DNA of 64,000 nt from DASXMR01 sp036495525 (GCA_036495525.1 DASXMR010000045.1:1-64000); one strand, 5' to 3'. Positions 45,177 through 53,881 are shown, counted from the stretch's first letter. The notes: a model not told the origin generated them from the letters alone. A program made the numbers and translations.

Positions 45177-46394
45177 TTAGCCGTCGAAGTTGACGGCGCT
45201 GTAGGCGGCGAGCTTCCAGAGCTGGTGCTCGCTGTAGATATTGCGCAGCGTGCCGGAGCGGCCGCGCATGACCAGGGAGTGAGTGACCGCGCCGCCAGGC
45301 CGGTAGCGGACCCCGCGCATCAGGTCGCCGTCAGTGATGCCGGTCGCGGCGAAGAACGCGTCGTCGGAAGTGACCAGGTCGTCGGTCGTGAGCACCCGGC
45401 TCAGGTCGTGCCCGGCGGCCACCGCCTTGTCCCGCTCGGCGTCGTCGATCGGGGCTAGCTTGCCCAGGATCACCCCGCCGAGGCACTTGATCGCGCAGGC
45501 GGTGATGATTCCCTCCGGGGTGCCGCCGATGCCGAGCAGCAGGTCGACGCCGCTGCCGTCGCGCGCCGCCATGATGCCGCCGGCCACGTCGCCGTCGGTG
45601 ATCAGCTTGATCCGCGCGCCAGCGTCCCTGACCTCGGAGATGAGCTCGGCGTGCCGCGGCCGGTCGAGGATGATCACGGTGACGTCGTGCGCCGAGCAGC
45701 GCTTGGCCCTCGCCACCGCCTCGACGTTGGCCCTGGGCGGCGCGTCGATGTCGACAGCGCTGGCCGCCTCCGGCCCGGTCACCAGCTTGGACATGTAGAA
45801 CACAGCGGACGGGTCGTACATCGAGCCGCGGGCGCTGACCGCGATCACCGAGATCGCGTTCGGCATGCCGTTCGCGGTCAGCCTCGTCCCGTCGATCGGG
45901 TCAACTGCCACGTCGCAGAGGGGGCCGCTGCCGTCGCCGACCTGCTCGCCGTTGTACAGCATCGGGGCGGCGTCCTTCTCGCCCTCGCCGATGACGACGA
46001 CGCCGTTCATCGACACCGAGCTGATCAGCTGGCGCATCGCGTTGACAGCCGCCCCGTCCGCGCCGTTCTTGTCGCCGCGGCCCACCCAGCGGGCCGCGGC
46101 CAGCGCCCCGGCCTCGGTCACCCTGGCCAGCTCGAGCGCGAGGTTGCGGTCGGGCGCGTGCCGGCCGGGCGCGAGGACAGCCTCGGCGGTGGCCGATTCG
46201 CCTGGCGCGGCTGGCTGTCCGGGAGCGGTCAGCCAGTCCGGCGCTGCCGACCGGCCCGACGCCGTGCCCCCGCCCGGCAGGCCGCCGGTGACTCCGCCGC
46301 CGCCCATTCCCGTCCCGCCCGCCATCCCCGGGCCGCCGGCTGCACCAGGGCCGCCAGCCTGATCCGGCTCGCCAGCGGCGTTGTTGTCAGTCAT
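45177..46394 (-). CDS. glpX: Fructose-1,6-bisphosphatase, class II
   Basis: 405 residues. The catalytic region carries GEGEKDAAPM (about 133), VAVDPIDGTRLT (about 160), and KIRLITDGDVAGG-type and GIGGTPEGIITACAIK segments, all GlpX signatures; this family replaces class I FBPase for gluconeogenesis in actinobacteria. The first about 85 residues are a Gly/Pro/Ala/Met-rich leader absent from usual GlpX, which begin near APDRNLALELAR. ATG 46394 has GAGAGGTG upstream. It is divergent from a TetR gene. Confidence 0.95.
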   Translation of the reverse strand: MTDNNAAGEPDQAGGPGAAGGPGMAGGTGMGGGGVTGGLPGGGTASGRSAAPDWLTAPGQPAAPGESATAEAVLAPGRHAPDRNLALELARVTEAGALAAARWVGRGDKNGADGAAVNAMRQLISSVSMNGVVVIGEGEKDAAPMLYNGEQVGDGSGPLCDVAVDPIDGTRLTANGMPNAISVIAVSARGSMYDPSAVFYMSKLVTGPEAASAVDIDAPPRANVEAVARAKRCSAHDVTVIILDRPRHAELISEVRDAGARIKLITDGDVAGGIMAARDGSGVDLLLGIGGTPEGIITACAIKCLGGVILGKLAPIDDAERDKAVAAGHDLSRVLTTDDLVTSDDAFFAATGITDGDLMRGVRYRPGGAVTHSLVMRGRSGTLRNIYSEHQLWKLAAYSAVNFDG

Positions 46395-46494
46395 GACGGA
46401 TGCACCTCTCGGTCGGCCGTGATGAAATCCTATGTAGTGATCGATCGGCGCGCCGGGCCCGGCACGCCGTGCCCCGAGGAGAGCCACCGACCGC

Positions 46495-47106
46495 ATGACC
46501 ACTGACCAGGCACCCGGGGCCGTACGGCCGACCGAGCGCGGCGCGGCGACCCGCACGGTCCTGCTCGACGCAGCGCGGATCGTCTTTACCTCCCGCGGTT
46601 ACGCCCAGACGGGCATCACCGACATCGTCGCGCAGGCCGGCGCAAGCGTCGGCAGCCTGTACCACCACTTCTCCGGCAAGGCCGACCTGTACGAGTCGCT
46701 GTATGAGGAACTGGACAGCGAGCACGCCGAGCGTGCCAGGGCGGCGGCGAGGCGCGCGCGTGAGGCCGGCGTCAGCGACCCGATGCAGCTTTTCCTGGCC
46801 GGCGCGCGCGGCTACCTCGACGTGTGCGTCGAGCGCCGGGACCTGGCCCGGCTGTTCGCGCGGGGGGACGGGCCGCCGGGATTCGACCTGGTCTGGCGCC
46901 AGCGGGTAGCGAGCTGGGTGGGCAAGAACACCGAGTTCTTCGCGCGCAGCGGTGAGCCGCTGGACTCGGCCGTGGCGATCGTGCTGACCGGCGCGATGAT
47001 GCTGGCGGTGGCCGAGATGGCCGCCGCGGCCGATGCCGACCTGGCCCGCCGCATCGCCGACAGCGTCATCAAGGTGATGTCGCGGCTGGAGAACGCGACA
47101 TCCTGA
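46495..47106 (+). CDS. TetR/AcrR-family regulator
   Basis: 203 residues. Helix-turn-helix at about 18-62 with FTSRGYAQTGITDIVAQAG followed by GSLYHHFSGKADLYESLYEE, the TetR pattern; the rest is helical. It is transcribed away from glpX, with 100 nt between the two starts, where a GATCGATC palindrome (near 46438) occurs. GAGGAG sits about 17 nt before the ATG, a long spacing. Ligand and targets unknown; the neighbouring glpX is a possible target. Confidence 0.9.
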   Translation: MTTDQAPGAVRPTERGAATRTVLLDAARIVFTSRGYAQTGITDIVAQAGASVGSLYHHFSGKADLYESLYEELDSEHAERARAAARRAREAGVSDPMQLFLAGARGYLDVCVERRDLARLFARGDGPPGFDLVWRQRVASWVGKNTEFFARSGEPLDSAVAIVLTGAMMLAVAEMAAAADADLARRIADSVIKVMSRLENATS

Positions 47107-47195
47107 CGCCGCGCACGGCAGCCGGCTGAGTCCGCGCTCCCTGCGCTGCCCGCTGGCTGACCGTCCAGATCCCGGCGCGGGCCCTGATCCGCTCG

Positions 47196-47552
47196 CTAGA
47201 ACGGGGCCGACGGCGGCTTGTCCTCGCCGTTCTGCGCCATCGCCGTCGCCAGCCTGGCCCTGGCGCCTTCCAGCCACTCCTCGCAGATCGCGGCCAGCCG
47301 CTCGCCGCGCTCCCACAGCTGCAGCGACTGCTCAAGCGTCAGGCCGCCTGCCTCCAGCCGCTTGACCAGCTCGATCAGCTCGTCGCGCGCCTGCTCGTAC
47401 GGAGGCCGGCCTGCTTCTGGCTGGCCGGGTGCTGCCTGGCCGGCCGCGCTCTGCGATCCGGCTGCGCGTTGCGGCTTGGCAGCGCGGCCGCGGCGCGGCG
47501 CGGCATCGGCGTTACCCGCCGCACCGGACTGCTCAGCATCGGGAGCTGTCAC
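47196..47552 (-). CDS. xseB: Exodeoxyribonuclease VII small subunit
   Basis: 118 residues. The XseB domain is the C-terminal half: YEQARDELIELVKRLEAGGLTLEQSLQLWERGERLAAICEEWLEGARARL. It binds the large subunit XseA to degrade single-stranded DNA. The first 45 residues are a low-complexity Ala/Gly/Arg/Pro leader. GTG 47552 is 7 nt after TAGGCT, which fixes the start. xseA is not in this window, although the two are normally adjacent; glpX, often nearby in actinomycetes, lies upstream. Confidence 0.9.
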   Translation of the reverse strand: MTAPDAEQSGAAGNADAAPRRGRAAKPQRAAGSQSAAGQAAPGQPEAGRPPYEQARDELIELVKRLEAGGLTLEQSLQLWERGERLAAICEEWLEGARARLATAMAQNGEDKPPSAPF

Positions 47553-47559
47553 GCAAACA

Positions 47560-47565
47560 AGCCTA
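47560..47565 (-). promoter_or_regulatory. Leaderless -10 element (TAGGCT on the minus strand)
   Basis: TAGGCT, 7 nt, then GTG 47552 of xseB. Confidence 0.5.
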
Positions 47566-47673
47566 GTGGGCGCCGCCAGGATGCCAGTGAAGGCCGGTTG
47601 ACCGGGGCAACTCAACGAGTGTAGATTTCAACGCATGTGGAGTTCAATGGTCGTTGACTTAGGAGGTGCTGGC

Positions 47674-48753
47674 ATGCGGGCAATGATTGCCAAGGAGTTC
47701 CGCGAGCTGAGGCGGGACCGGCGCACCGTGGCGATGATGATCCTCCTGCCGGCTGTGCTGCTGATCGTGTTCGGCTACGCCGCCAACTTCTCGGTGCAGC
47801 ACATCCCGACAGTCGTGACCGGCCCGGCCGCCCGGCAGGTGGCCACGCTGCTACCCCGGCCAGCCTTCCGCGTCAGCGATGTCGATCCCGCGGCAGGCCA
47901 GCAGGCCGCCAGGGACAAGGTGCGCGACGGCCAGGCAATCGTCGCCGTGGTGACCGGCGGCAGCAGCCCGCTGGTGCTGCTGGACGGAACCCAGCTGTTT
48001 TCCGCCGAGGCCGCCGAGCGGGCCCTCGCGACCGCCGCGCGACCCGGCACAACGCCGGCGCCGAAGGTGCAGATCCTCTACAACCCGCGGCTGACTACCT
48101 CGTGGGTGATGGTTCCCGGCCTGGCCGGCCTGATCCTGGTCTTCATCGGCACCCTGATCACCAGCCTGGGCGTCGTCCGCGAGCGGCAGTCAGGCACGCT
48201 GGAGCAGCTGGCCGTCATGCCGCTGCGGGCAAGGGACGTGATCGCGGGCAAGATCGCGCCGTACCTGATGGTGGCCGCGGCAGACCTCGTGCTCGTGGTG
48301 CTGATCGGGATGGGCGTCTTCGGCGTGCCGTTCGCCGGCAATGTCGCTGTCTTCGCGCTGGGCGCCGCGCTGTTCCTGCTGGTCACTCTCGGCATGGGCG
48401 TGCTCGTCTCCACGGTTTCGCAGAACCAGGGCCAGGCCATCCAGCTGGCGTTCATGATCCTGCTGCCGCAGGTGCTCTTGTCCGGCCTGATCTTCCCGAT
48501 CTCCGCCATGGCCGCCGGGGTGCGCTGGATCTCCTACGTACTGCCGCTGACCTACTTCATCGACATCAGCAGGGGAGTGATGCTGAAGGCCGCGCCACTA
48601 TCCGCGTTGTGGCAGCCGCTCGGCCTGCTCGCGCTGCTGGCTGTGGTGGTGCTCGGCGCGGCCATCGCCAGATTCCGGCGAGACCTGGCGCCCGCCCGGC
48701 GGCGGGCGCGCGGGCCGGCCGCCGCCAGGACCGAGGAGACGGCGGCGGCATGA
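47674..48753 (+). CDS. ABC-2 type permease, YbhR-like
   Basis: 359 residues. One N-terminal helix (TVAMMILLPAVLLIVFGYA), a roughly 140-residue extracytoplasmic domain, then five helices starting near 145, ending in a basic tail. The layout matches ABC2_membrane_3 permeases such as YbhR. I chose ATG 47674 for its AGGAGG; a leaderless option exists at ATG 47635, 7 nt after TAGATT, adding 13 residues. It overlaps the first ATPase gene by the ATGA tetranucleotide. With both ATPases and the TetR it forms one operon. Confidence 0.9.
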   Translation: MRAMIAKEFRELRRDRRTVAMMILLPAVLLIVFGYAANFSVQHIPTVVTGPAARQVATLLPRPAFRVSDVDPAAGQQAARDKVRDGQAIVAVVTGGSSPLVLLDGTQLFSAEAAERALATAARPGTTPAPKVQILYNPRLTTSWVMVPGLAGLILVFIGTLITSLGVVRERQSGTLEQLAVMPLRARDVIAGKIAPYLMVAAADLVLVVLIGMGVFGVPFAGNVAVFALGAALFLLVTLGMGVLVSTVSQNQGQAIQLAFMILLPQVLLSGLIFPISAMAAGVRWISYVLPLTYFIDISRGVMLKAAPLSALWQPLGLLALLAVVVLGAAIARFRRDLAPARRRARGPAAARTEETAAA

Positions 48754-49589
48754 GCTGGGGACTTGACGACGTTCGGGTCAGCCGGGGCGGGAGCCTCGCC
48801 CTGGCCGGCGCGACCGTGCCTGCCGATCCCGGCCGGATCACCGTGCTGGTCGGCGGCGACGGGGCCGGAAAGTCGACTTGCCTGGGCGTGCTGGCCGGGC
48901 TCATCGAGCCAGCCGCCGGATTCGTGCGCCGCCCGGCGAAGGAGCGCATCGGGTACGTGCCGGCTACCGGCGGGATTTACGCGGACCTGACCGTCGAGGA
49001 GAACCTCGCGTTCTTCGCCGCCGCCTACCGGCTGCCGGGCGCCGAGCGGCGGGGCAGGTCGGCGGAGATCCTCCGGCAGACCGGGCTGGCCGGCGCCACC
49101 ACGCGGCTCGGCGGCCAGCTTTCCGGCGGGATGCAGCGAAAGCTGGCCGTCGGGCTGGCGCTGCTGCACGAGCCCGAGCTGCTGATCCTGGACGAGCCGA
49201 CCACCGGGGTGGACCCGGTCAGCCGCGCCGAGCTGTGGCGGCTCATCTCCCGCGCTGCAGCGTCCGGCACCGCCGTCGTGGTCAGCACCACCTACCTGAA
49301 CGAGGCCGCCCGCGCCGCCCGTGTCGTGCTGCTGGCCGCCGGGTCGGTGCTGGCCAGCGGGTCACCGGAGGACATTCTGGGCGGCGTGCCCGGCCTGCTC
49401 GGCAGCTCGGCCGACGGCGCCCGGCCGGCCGAGCTGTCCTGGCGCCGCGGCGCCAGCTGGCGGGTCTGGGCGCCGGCCGGCCGGCTGCCGGACGGCGCGC
49501 GGCAGGTGCTGCCGGACTTCGAGGACGCGGTCGTCGTCGCCGAGCTTGGCCGCGAGCTGGCCGGGCACGGCAGCGAGCAGGAGGGCTAG
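48750..49589 (+). CDS. ABC transporter ATP-binding subunit 1 (H-loop histidine missing)
   Basis: 279 residues. Walker A is GGDGAGKST (about 36-44), the signature LSGGM at 124-128 is intact, Walker B LLILDEPTTG is intact with its glutamate. The switch loop reads STTYLNEA, so the usual H-loop histidine is T181. The Walker A of the second subunit would pair with this subunit's good signature. ATG 48750 overlaps the permease stop (ATGA). A 60-residue C-terminal extension is present. Confidence 0.93.
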   Translation: MSWGLDDVRVSRGGSLALAGATVPADPGRITVLVGGDGAGKSTCLGVLAGLIEPAAGFVRRPAKERIGYVPATGGIYADLTVEENLAFFAAAYRLPGAERRGRSAEILRQTGLAGATTRLGGQLSGGMQRKLAVGLALLHEPELLILDEPTTGVDPVSRAELWRLISRAAASGTAVVVSTTYLNEAARAARVVLLAAGSVLASGSPEDILGGVPGLLGSSADGARPAELSWRRGASWRVWAPAGRLPDGARQVLPDFEDAVVVAELGRELAGHGSEQEG

Positions 49590-49591
49590 CG

Positions 49592-50449
49592 ATGGGCATC
49601 CTGGCTGAATCGGCCGCCGTCTGCAGGCGCTTCGGCTCGTTCACCGCCGTGTCAGGCGTGGACATCGCCGTCAGCGGCGGCGAGGTGGTTGGCCTGCTCG
49701 GCGCCAACGGCGCCGGCAAGACAACCCTGATCAGGCTGCTGCTCGGCCTGGCCGAGCCCACCCAGGGCACGGTCGCCCTGTTCGGGTCCTTGCCGTCGAT
49801 CGCCACTCGCCGCCGGGTCGGCTACGTCCCGCAGACCCTCGGCCTGTACGCCGGCCTGACCGTGGCGCAGAACTGGTCCTTCACCGCGGCGGCGTTCGGC
49901 ACGCACGCGCCGCTGCCCGCCCGGATCGCCGGCTGGCGCAGGGAACTGGTCGGCGGGCTGCCCCTGGGCGCGCAGCGGCAGGTCGCGTTCGCGGTCGCGC
50001 TGTCGCACGAGCCGGAACTGCTGGTGCTCGACGAGCCCACCTCGGGCGTGAGCCCCCTCGGCCGGGCGCGGCTCTGGGAGGAAATCCGCTCGGCCGCTAG
50101 CCGCGGCGCCGGGGTGCTGGTCACCACCCACTACATGGAAGAAGCCGAGCAGTGCGACCGGCTGCTGGTCATGGCGGCCGGACGGGTCGTGGCGGCTGGC
50201 ACGGCCAGCCAGATTGTCGGCGGCCGCACCGTCGCCGAGGCGCGCTGCGAGGACAACAACCGGGCGTTCACGGTGCTGGATGAGGGCGGCATCGCCGTGC
50301 AGCTGCTCGGCGGCGCGGTACGGGCCAGCGCCGAGCCCGGTGCGGTGTCCGCGCTGCTGTCCGGCGCCGGGATCGACGCAGACGTCTCGCTCGTCCCGGC
50401 GAACCTGGAGGAGGCGTTCGTCGACATCGTCACGAGCCGCGCGGCATGA
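49592..50449 (+). CDS. ABC transporter ATP-binding subunit 2 (degenerate signature motif)
   Basis: 285 residues. Walker A GANGAGKTT and Walker B LLVLDEPTSG are intact, and the H-loop TTHYMEEAE keeps H180. The signature is LPLGAQ (123-128) in place of LSGGQ, with the serine and one glycine lost. ATG 49592 is preceded by AGGAGG and begins 3 nt after the first ATPase stop. It overlaps the TetR gene by ATGA. With subunit 1 it would make one sound and one degenerate ATP site. Confidence 0.93.
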   Translation: MGILAESAAVCRRFGSFTAVSGVDIAVSGGEVVGLLGANGAGKTTLIRLLLGLAEPTQGTVALFGSLPSIATRRRVGYVPQTLGLYAGLTVAQNWSFTAAAFGTHAPLPARIAGWRRELVGGLPLGAQRQVAFAVALSHEPELLVLDEPTSGVSPLGRARLWEEIRSAASRGAGVLVTTHYMEEAEQCDRLLVMAAGRVVAAGTASQIVGGRTVAEARCEDNNRAFTVLDEGGIAVQLLGGAVRASAEPGAVSALLSGAGIDADVSLVPANLEEAFVDIVTSRAA

Positions 50450-51024
50450 CCAGGACCGGACGTCGCCCCGGCACGCCGGACACCAGGGAGGCGATCCTGG
50501 CGGTCGCCCGCCGCGGTTTCGCCACCAGGGGCTTCGAGGCCACCTCTTTGCGCGCCATCGCGGCGGAGGCTGGCGTGGACCCGGCGCTGATCATCCACTA
50601 CTTCGGCAGCAAGGCAGGGCTCTTCGTCACCGCGACCGGGCTGCCCGCCGACCTCGCCGGGCTGTTCAGCAGCGTCGCAGCGCTGCCGCCAGATGACGTG
50701 CCGCCCGCGCTGGTGCGCAGCTACCTGCAGCTGGTCGACAGTGACCAGAGCCGCAACGCGATTATCGCGCTTGTCCGCTCGGCGGTGTCGAACGAGCAGG
50801 CTGCCGCGATGCTGCGCGAGTTCCTGACCGCCGAGCTGCTGCCGGTTATCCAGCGAGTCGCCGGCAGCCGCGCCGACGCCCGGCTGCGGGCGAACCTGAC
50901 CGGCGCCCAGCTCATCGGCATCGCGATGCTCAGGCACGTGCTGCGGGTCGAGCCGCTCGCCAGCGCCACGCCTGACGACATCGTCCCGCTGGTCGTCCCG
51001 GCCATCGAGCAGTACCTGCGGTGA
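50446..51024 (+). CDS. TetR-family regulator
   Basis: 192 residues. Helix-turn-helix (about 12-58): ATRGFEATSLRAIAAEAGVDPALIIHYFGSKAGLF, with the rest helical (ligand/dimerisation, TetR_C-like). ATG 50446 overlaps the ATPase stop in ATGA, so it is the last gene of the exporter operon and would control it, for example by sensing the exported compound. No operator was seen before the operon's first start apart from the A+T-richer stretch near 47622-47660. Confidence 0.93.
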   Translation: MTRTGRRPGTPDTREAILAVARRGFATRGFEATSLRAIAAEAGVDPALIIHYFGSKAGLFVTATGLPADLAGLFSSVAALPPDDVPPALVRSYLQLVDSDQSRNAIIALVRSAVSNEQAAAMLREFLTAELLPVIQRVAGSRADARLRANLTGAQLIGIAMLRHVLRVEPLASATPDDIVPLVVPAIEQYLR

Positions 51025-51124
51025 CCGGAACCGGCTCAGCGGATACGCCCGGCCGGAGACGGCCTCGTTCCTGCAGAGCATGCTCGTGCGCCACGCGATC
51101 GGAGCGCCCGCCAGAATTGGTGTC

Positions 51125-52024
51125 ATGATTTCCGAGATCTTCGACCCTGACCGGTGGCAGCAGGTGGCCGGCTTCGAGTTCAGCGACATCACCTACCACC
51201 GCGCCGCCGACTCCGGCACGGTCCGGATCGCGTTCGACCGGCCCGAGGTCAGGAACGCGTTCCGGCCGCACACGGTCGATGAGCTTTACCGAGCGCTCGA
51301 CCACGCCCGGATGACTTCCGACGTCGGCTGCGTGCTGCTGACCGGCAACGGGCCGTCGCCGAAGGACGGCGGCTGGGCGTTCTGCTCGGGCGGTGATCAG
51401 CGGATCCGCGGACGTGACGGGTACCGCTACGCCGAGGGCGAGACGGCGCAGACCATCGACCCGGCGCGCAGCGGCCGGCTGCACATCATGGAGGTGCACC
51501 GGCTGATCAGGTTCATGCCGAAGGTCGTCATCTGCGTCGTGCCCGGCTGGGCCGCCGGCGGCGGGCACAGCCTGCACGTGGTGTGCGACCTCACTCTCGC
51601 GAGCCTGGAGCACGCGCGGTTCAAGCAGACCGACGCCGACGTGGCCAGCTTCGACGGCGGCTTCGGCTCCGCCTACCTGGCCCGGCAGGTCGGCCAGAAG
51701 TTCGCCAGGGAGGTCTTTTTCCTCGGCGACACTTATGACGCGCAGGCCGCGCACCGGATGGGCATGGTCAACGCCGTGGTGCCGCACGGCGAGCTCGAGC
51801 CCACGGCGCTGGACTGGGCGGCCAGGATCAACGCCAAGAGCCCGACCTCGCAACGGATGCTGAAGTACGCGTTCAACCTGATCGACGACGGCCTGGTCGG
51901 CCAGCAGGTGTTCGCGGCCGAGGCCACCCGGCTCGCCTACATGACCGACGAGGCAGCCGAGGGCCGGGACGCGTTCCTGGAGAAGCGCCCCCCGGACTGG
52001 GAGCGCTTTCCCTACTACTACTGA
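51125..52024 (+). CDS. menB: 1,4-dihydroxy-2-naphthoyl-CoA synthase
   Basis: 299 residues of the crotonase fold. GWAFCSGGDQ, PGWAAGGGHSLHVVCDLTLAS, TDADVASFDGGFGSAYLARQVG and the end RPPDWERFPYYY are MenB features, the last being almost diagnostic. It closes the second ring of menaquinone by Dieckmann-type cyclisation of succinylbenzoyl-CoA. ATG 51125 begins the MenB-like region; an AGAATT six nt upstream is a near-match to the -10 consensus. Other men genes are not in the window. Confidence 0.93.
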   Translation: MISEIFDPDRWQQVAGFEFSDITYHRAADSGTVRIAFDRPEVRNAFRPHTVDELYRALDHARMTSDVGCVLLTGNGPSPKDGGWAFCSGGDQRIRGRDGYRYAEGETAQTIDPARSGRLHIMEVHRLIRFMPKVVICVVPGWAAGGGHSLHVVCDLTLASLEHARFKQTDADVASFDGGFGSAYLARQVGQKFAREVFFLGDTYDAQAAHRMGMVNAVVPHGELEPTALDWAARINAKSPTSQRMLKYAFNLIDDGLVGQQVFAAEATRLAYMTDEAAEGRDAFLEKRPPDWERFPYYY

Positions 52025-52321
52025 CGCTGTTCCTTTCCCGCCAGAACGGGCATGGCGCCGGTCCGCGCTGCCCGCTGCCCCCGCGGCCCGCAGCGAATCA
52101 CAGGGTTAGCCCGCGCCGGAGCGGGGGATCGCCACTGACGCGACGGCGCCTGGCCCGCGCGGCGGGCGCGCCTGGCGCGGGATGGCAGGGACACCGCGAT
52201 GACGGCCCGGTCACATCGCGAGGAGGCGGCGGGTCATCAGCCGTGAGGGGCAAGTCGGCAGCTGGCCGGTGCAGGACCGCGCCGCGCTGCGCCCGTGTCA
52301 GGAGAAGGAAGGGATCAGATC
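52025..52321. other. 297-nt spacer before the epimerase gene
   Basis: No ORF of coding character. A few G+C-rich inverted repeats (such as near 52111-52126) could end menB transcription. AAGGAAGGG just before 52322 is the ribosome site of the next gene. Confidence 0.35.
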
Positions 52322-53269
52322 ATGCGAGTCATGGTCGTTGGAGCCGCCGGCGCGATCGGCACCCGGCTCGTACCGCAGCTGACCGAGCGGGGGCACGAGG
52401 TCATCGGCACCTCCCGGTCAGCTGGCAAGGCCGCGGAGCTGCGCGCTCTTGGCGCCGAGGCCGTCGTGCTAGACGTGCTGGACGCTGCCGCGGTCCGGGG
52501 CGCGGTCGCGGCCGCGCGGCCCGACGCGATCATCCACCAGGCGACCGCGCTGGCGAATGCCGCGTTCTCCCGCAAGCTTGACCGCACCTTCGCGCAGACC
52601 AACCGGCTGCGCACCGAGGGGACCGACAACCTGCTGCTCGCGGCCCGTGATACCGGCGTGCGGCGGTTCGTCGCGCAGAGCTTCGCGCCCTACCGCTATA
52701 TCCGCCAGGGCAATCTGATCAAGACCGAGGATGACCCGCTCGATCAGTCGCCGCCGGCGGCCGCGCGGGCGACCTTCGACGCGATGACCTACCTGGATCA
52801 GTCGGTCACCGAGGCCGGCGGCATCGCGCTGCGGTACGGCGGCTTCTACGGCGACCCGGACCCGACGGTGAAGGCCGTGCGGAAGCGGCAGTACCCGATC
52901 ATCGGCGACGGCGGCGGCGTCATGCCGTTCATCCACCTGCACGACGCGGCTGCCGCGACCGTGCTCGCGCTGGAACACGACGGCCCGGCGATCTACAACA
53001 TCACCGACGACGACTCCGCTGCCGTGCGGGACTGGCTGCCGGTGCTCGCCGAGGCAGTCGGCGCCAAGCCGCCCCGCCATTTCCCGGTATGGCTCGGCCG
53101 GCTGATCCTGGGGGAGAGCCTGACGATGATGAGCCAGGCCCGCGGCGCGTCCAACGCCAAGGCGAAGAAGGAGCTCGGCTGGACGCTGCGCTACCCGAGC
53201 TGGCGCCAGGGATTCCCGGCATCGTTCAGCGACCGCCAGCCACCGTCCAGCCCGCCAGCGCACCCTTGA
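52322..53269 (+). CDS. NAD-dependent epimerase/dehydratase-like (extended SDR)
   Basis: 315 residues. MRVMVVGAAGAIGTRLV is the Rossmann start; HQATALANA, FVAQSFAPYRYI and FIHLHDAAAATVLALE follow, typical of the NAD-dependent epimerase group close to UDP-galactose epimerase-like proteins. Strict Y-x3-K is not seen, so it belongs with atypical SDRs. ATG 52322 follows GGAAGGG. Function in the cell unknown. It converges on the toxin-antitoxin-like pair at 53281. Confidence 0.88.
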   Translation: MRVMVVGAAGAIGTRLVPQLTERGHEVIGTSRSAGKAAELRALGAEAVVLDVLDAAAVRGAVAAARPDAIIHQATALANAAFSRKLDRTFAQTNRLRTEGTDNLLLAARDTGVRRFVAQSFAPYRYIRQGNLIKTEDDPLDQSPPAAARATFDAMTYLDQSVTEAGGIALRYGGFYGDPDPTVKAVRKRQYPIIGDGGGVMPFIHLHDAAAATVLALEHDGPAIYNITDDDSAAVRDWLPVLAEAVGAKPPRHFPVWLGRLILGESLTMMSQARGASNAKAKKELGWTLRYPSWRQGFPASFSDRQPPSSPPAHP

Positions 53270-53280
53270 TGAGATGGCCG

Positions 53281-53613
53281 TCAGGCGACCTTCCAGGTCC
53301 GATCGCCAAGGCGAGCTACAACATCAATGCTTCCGCCCAGCCCGGCAACATGCGCGCGCACGATCTCGATGCCTGAGACCTCGCCGTGCTCGATCTTCGG
53401 GACGCGTGCCTGGGACACGCCAGGGACATCGGCCAGCTCGGCCTGGGTCAGACCAGCGGCCGTCCGCATCTCGGCAAGCTGATGCCCGCGGATGTATGCA
53501 TCCCTGCGCCCGCGCGCCACCGCCTTGGCCGCAGCACGCTCCTCATCGGGCCTGGGATCAAGCGCCCGAGCCTTGGCCTTGACTTCACTCCATCCGGAGT
53601 AGCCGGTACTCAC
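53281..53613 (-). CDS. HigA-like antitoxin, XRE-family HTH
   Basis: 110 residues. A C-terminal helix-turn-helix has GLTQAELADVPGVSQARVPKIEHGE, close to the HigA pattern but with proline in both the turn and the recognition helix, which would weaken DNA binding. It ends ARLGDRTWKVA. GTG 53613 lies 5 nt after the toxin gene's stop, in the toxin-first order of HigBA. If the toxin fragment is inactive, this antitoxin may be decaying. Confidence 0.8.
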   Translation of the reverse strand: MSTGYSGWSEVKAKARALDPRPDEERAAAKAVARGRRDAYIRGHQLAEMRTAAGLTQAELADVPGVSQARVPKIEHGEVSGIEIVRAHVAGLGGSIDVVARLGDRTWKVA

Positions 53614-53618
53614 GTTTA

Positions 53619-53867
53619 TCAGGGGCTTCCTGCATCCGTCGCCTTCAGGTGTAGCGCGTAACGCTGGTCCGCCAGCATGATCGCTTCGCGATACCAGCTA
53701 TCACAGTTTCCAGCCTTATCACCGGCCACCAGGAAGATCGCCTCCCGCCAGGGGTTAAACGCGAACAGTAAGCGGATCTTGGTAGAGCCGGAGGACAGCG
53801 GCCGTAATAGATGCGAACCGCGAGCCTGGCGTGCCATTGGTGCCGCCGGAAAACCGATGGGCAGCAT
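53619..53867 (-). CDS. HigB/RelE-like toxin, N-terminus missing
   Basis: 82 residues, but typical HigB (Gp49-like) toxins have about 110-125. The C-terminal part is well matched: LRPLSSGSTKIRLLFAFNPWREAIFLVAGDK and WYREAIMLADQRYALHL. The usual first 40 or so residues are absent; in-frame codons upstream of 53867 do not resemble the family and run into the oppositely oriented methyltransferase gene. Probably a damaged toxin gene. Family members cut mRNA on the ribosome. Confidence 0.7.
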   Translation of the reverse strand: MLPIGFPAAPMARQARGSHLLRPLSSGSTKIRLLFAFNPWREAIFLVAGDKAGNCDSWYREAIMLADQRYALHLKATDAGSP

Positions 53868-53881
53868 GGCAGCCGCCTGTT

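Noticed and set aside
47635..47674. ATG 47635 as the definite permease start
   Set aside because: It has a TANNNT element, but AGGAGG before ATG 47674 is the stronger start signal; both are noted and neither is proven.
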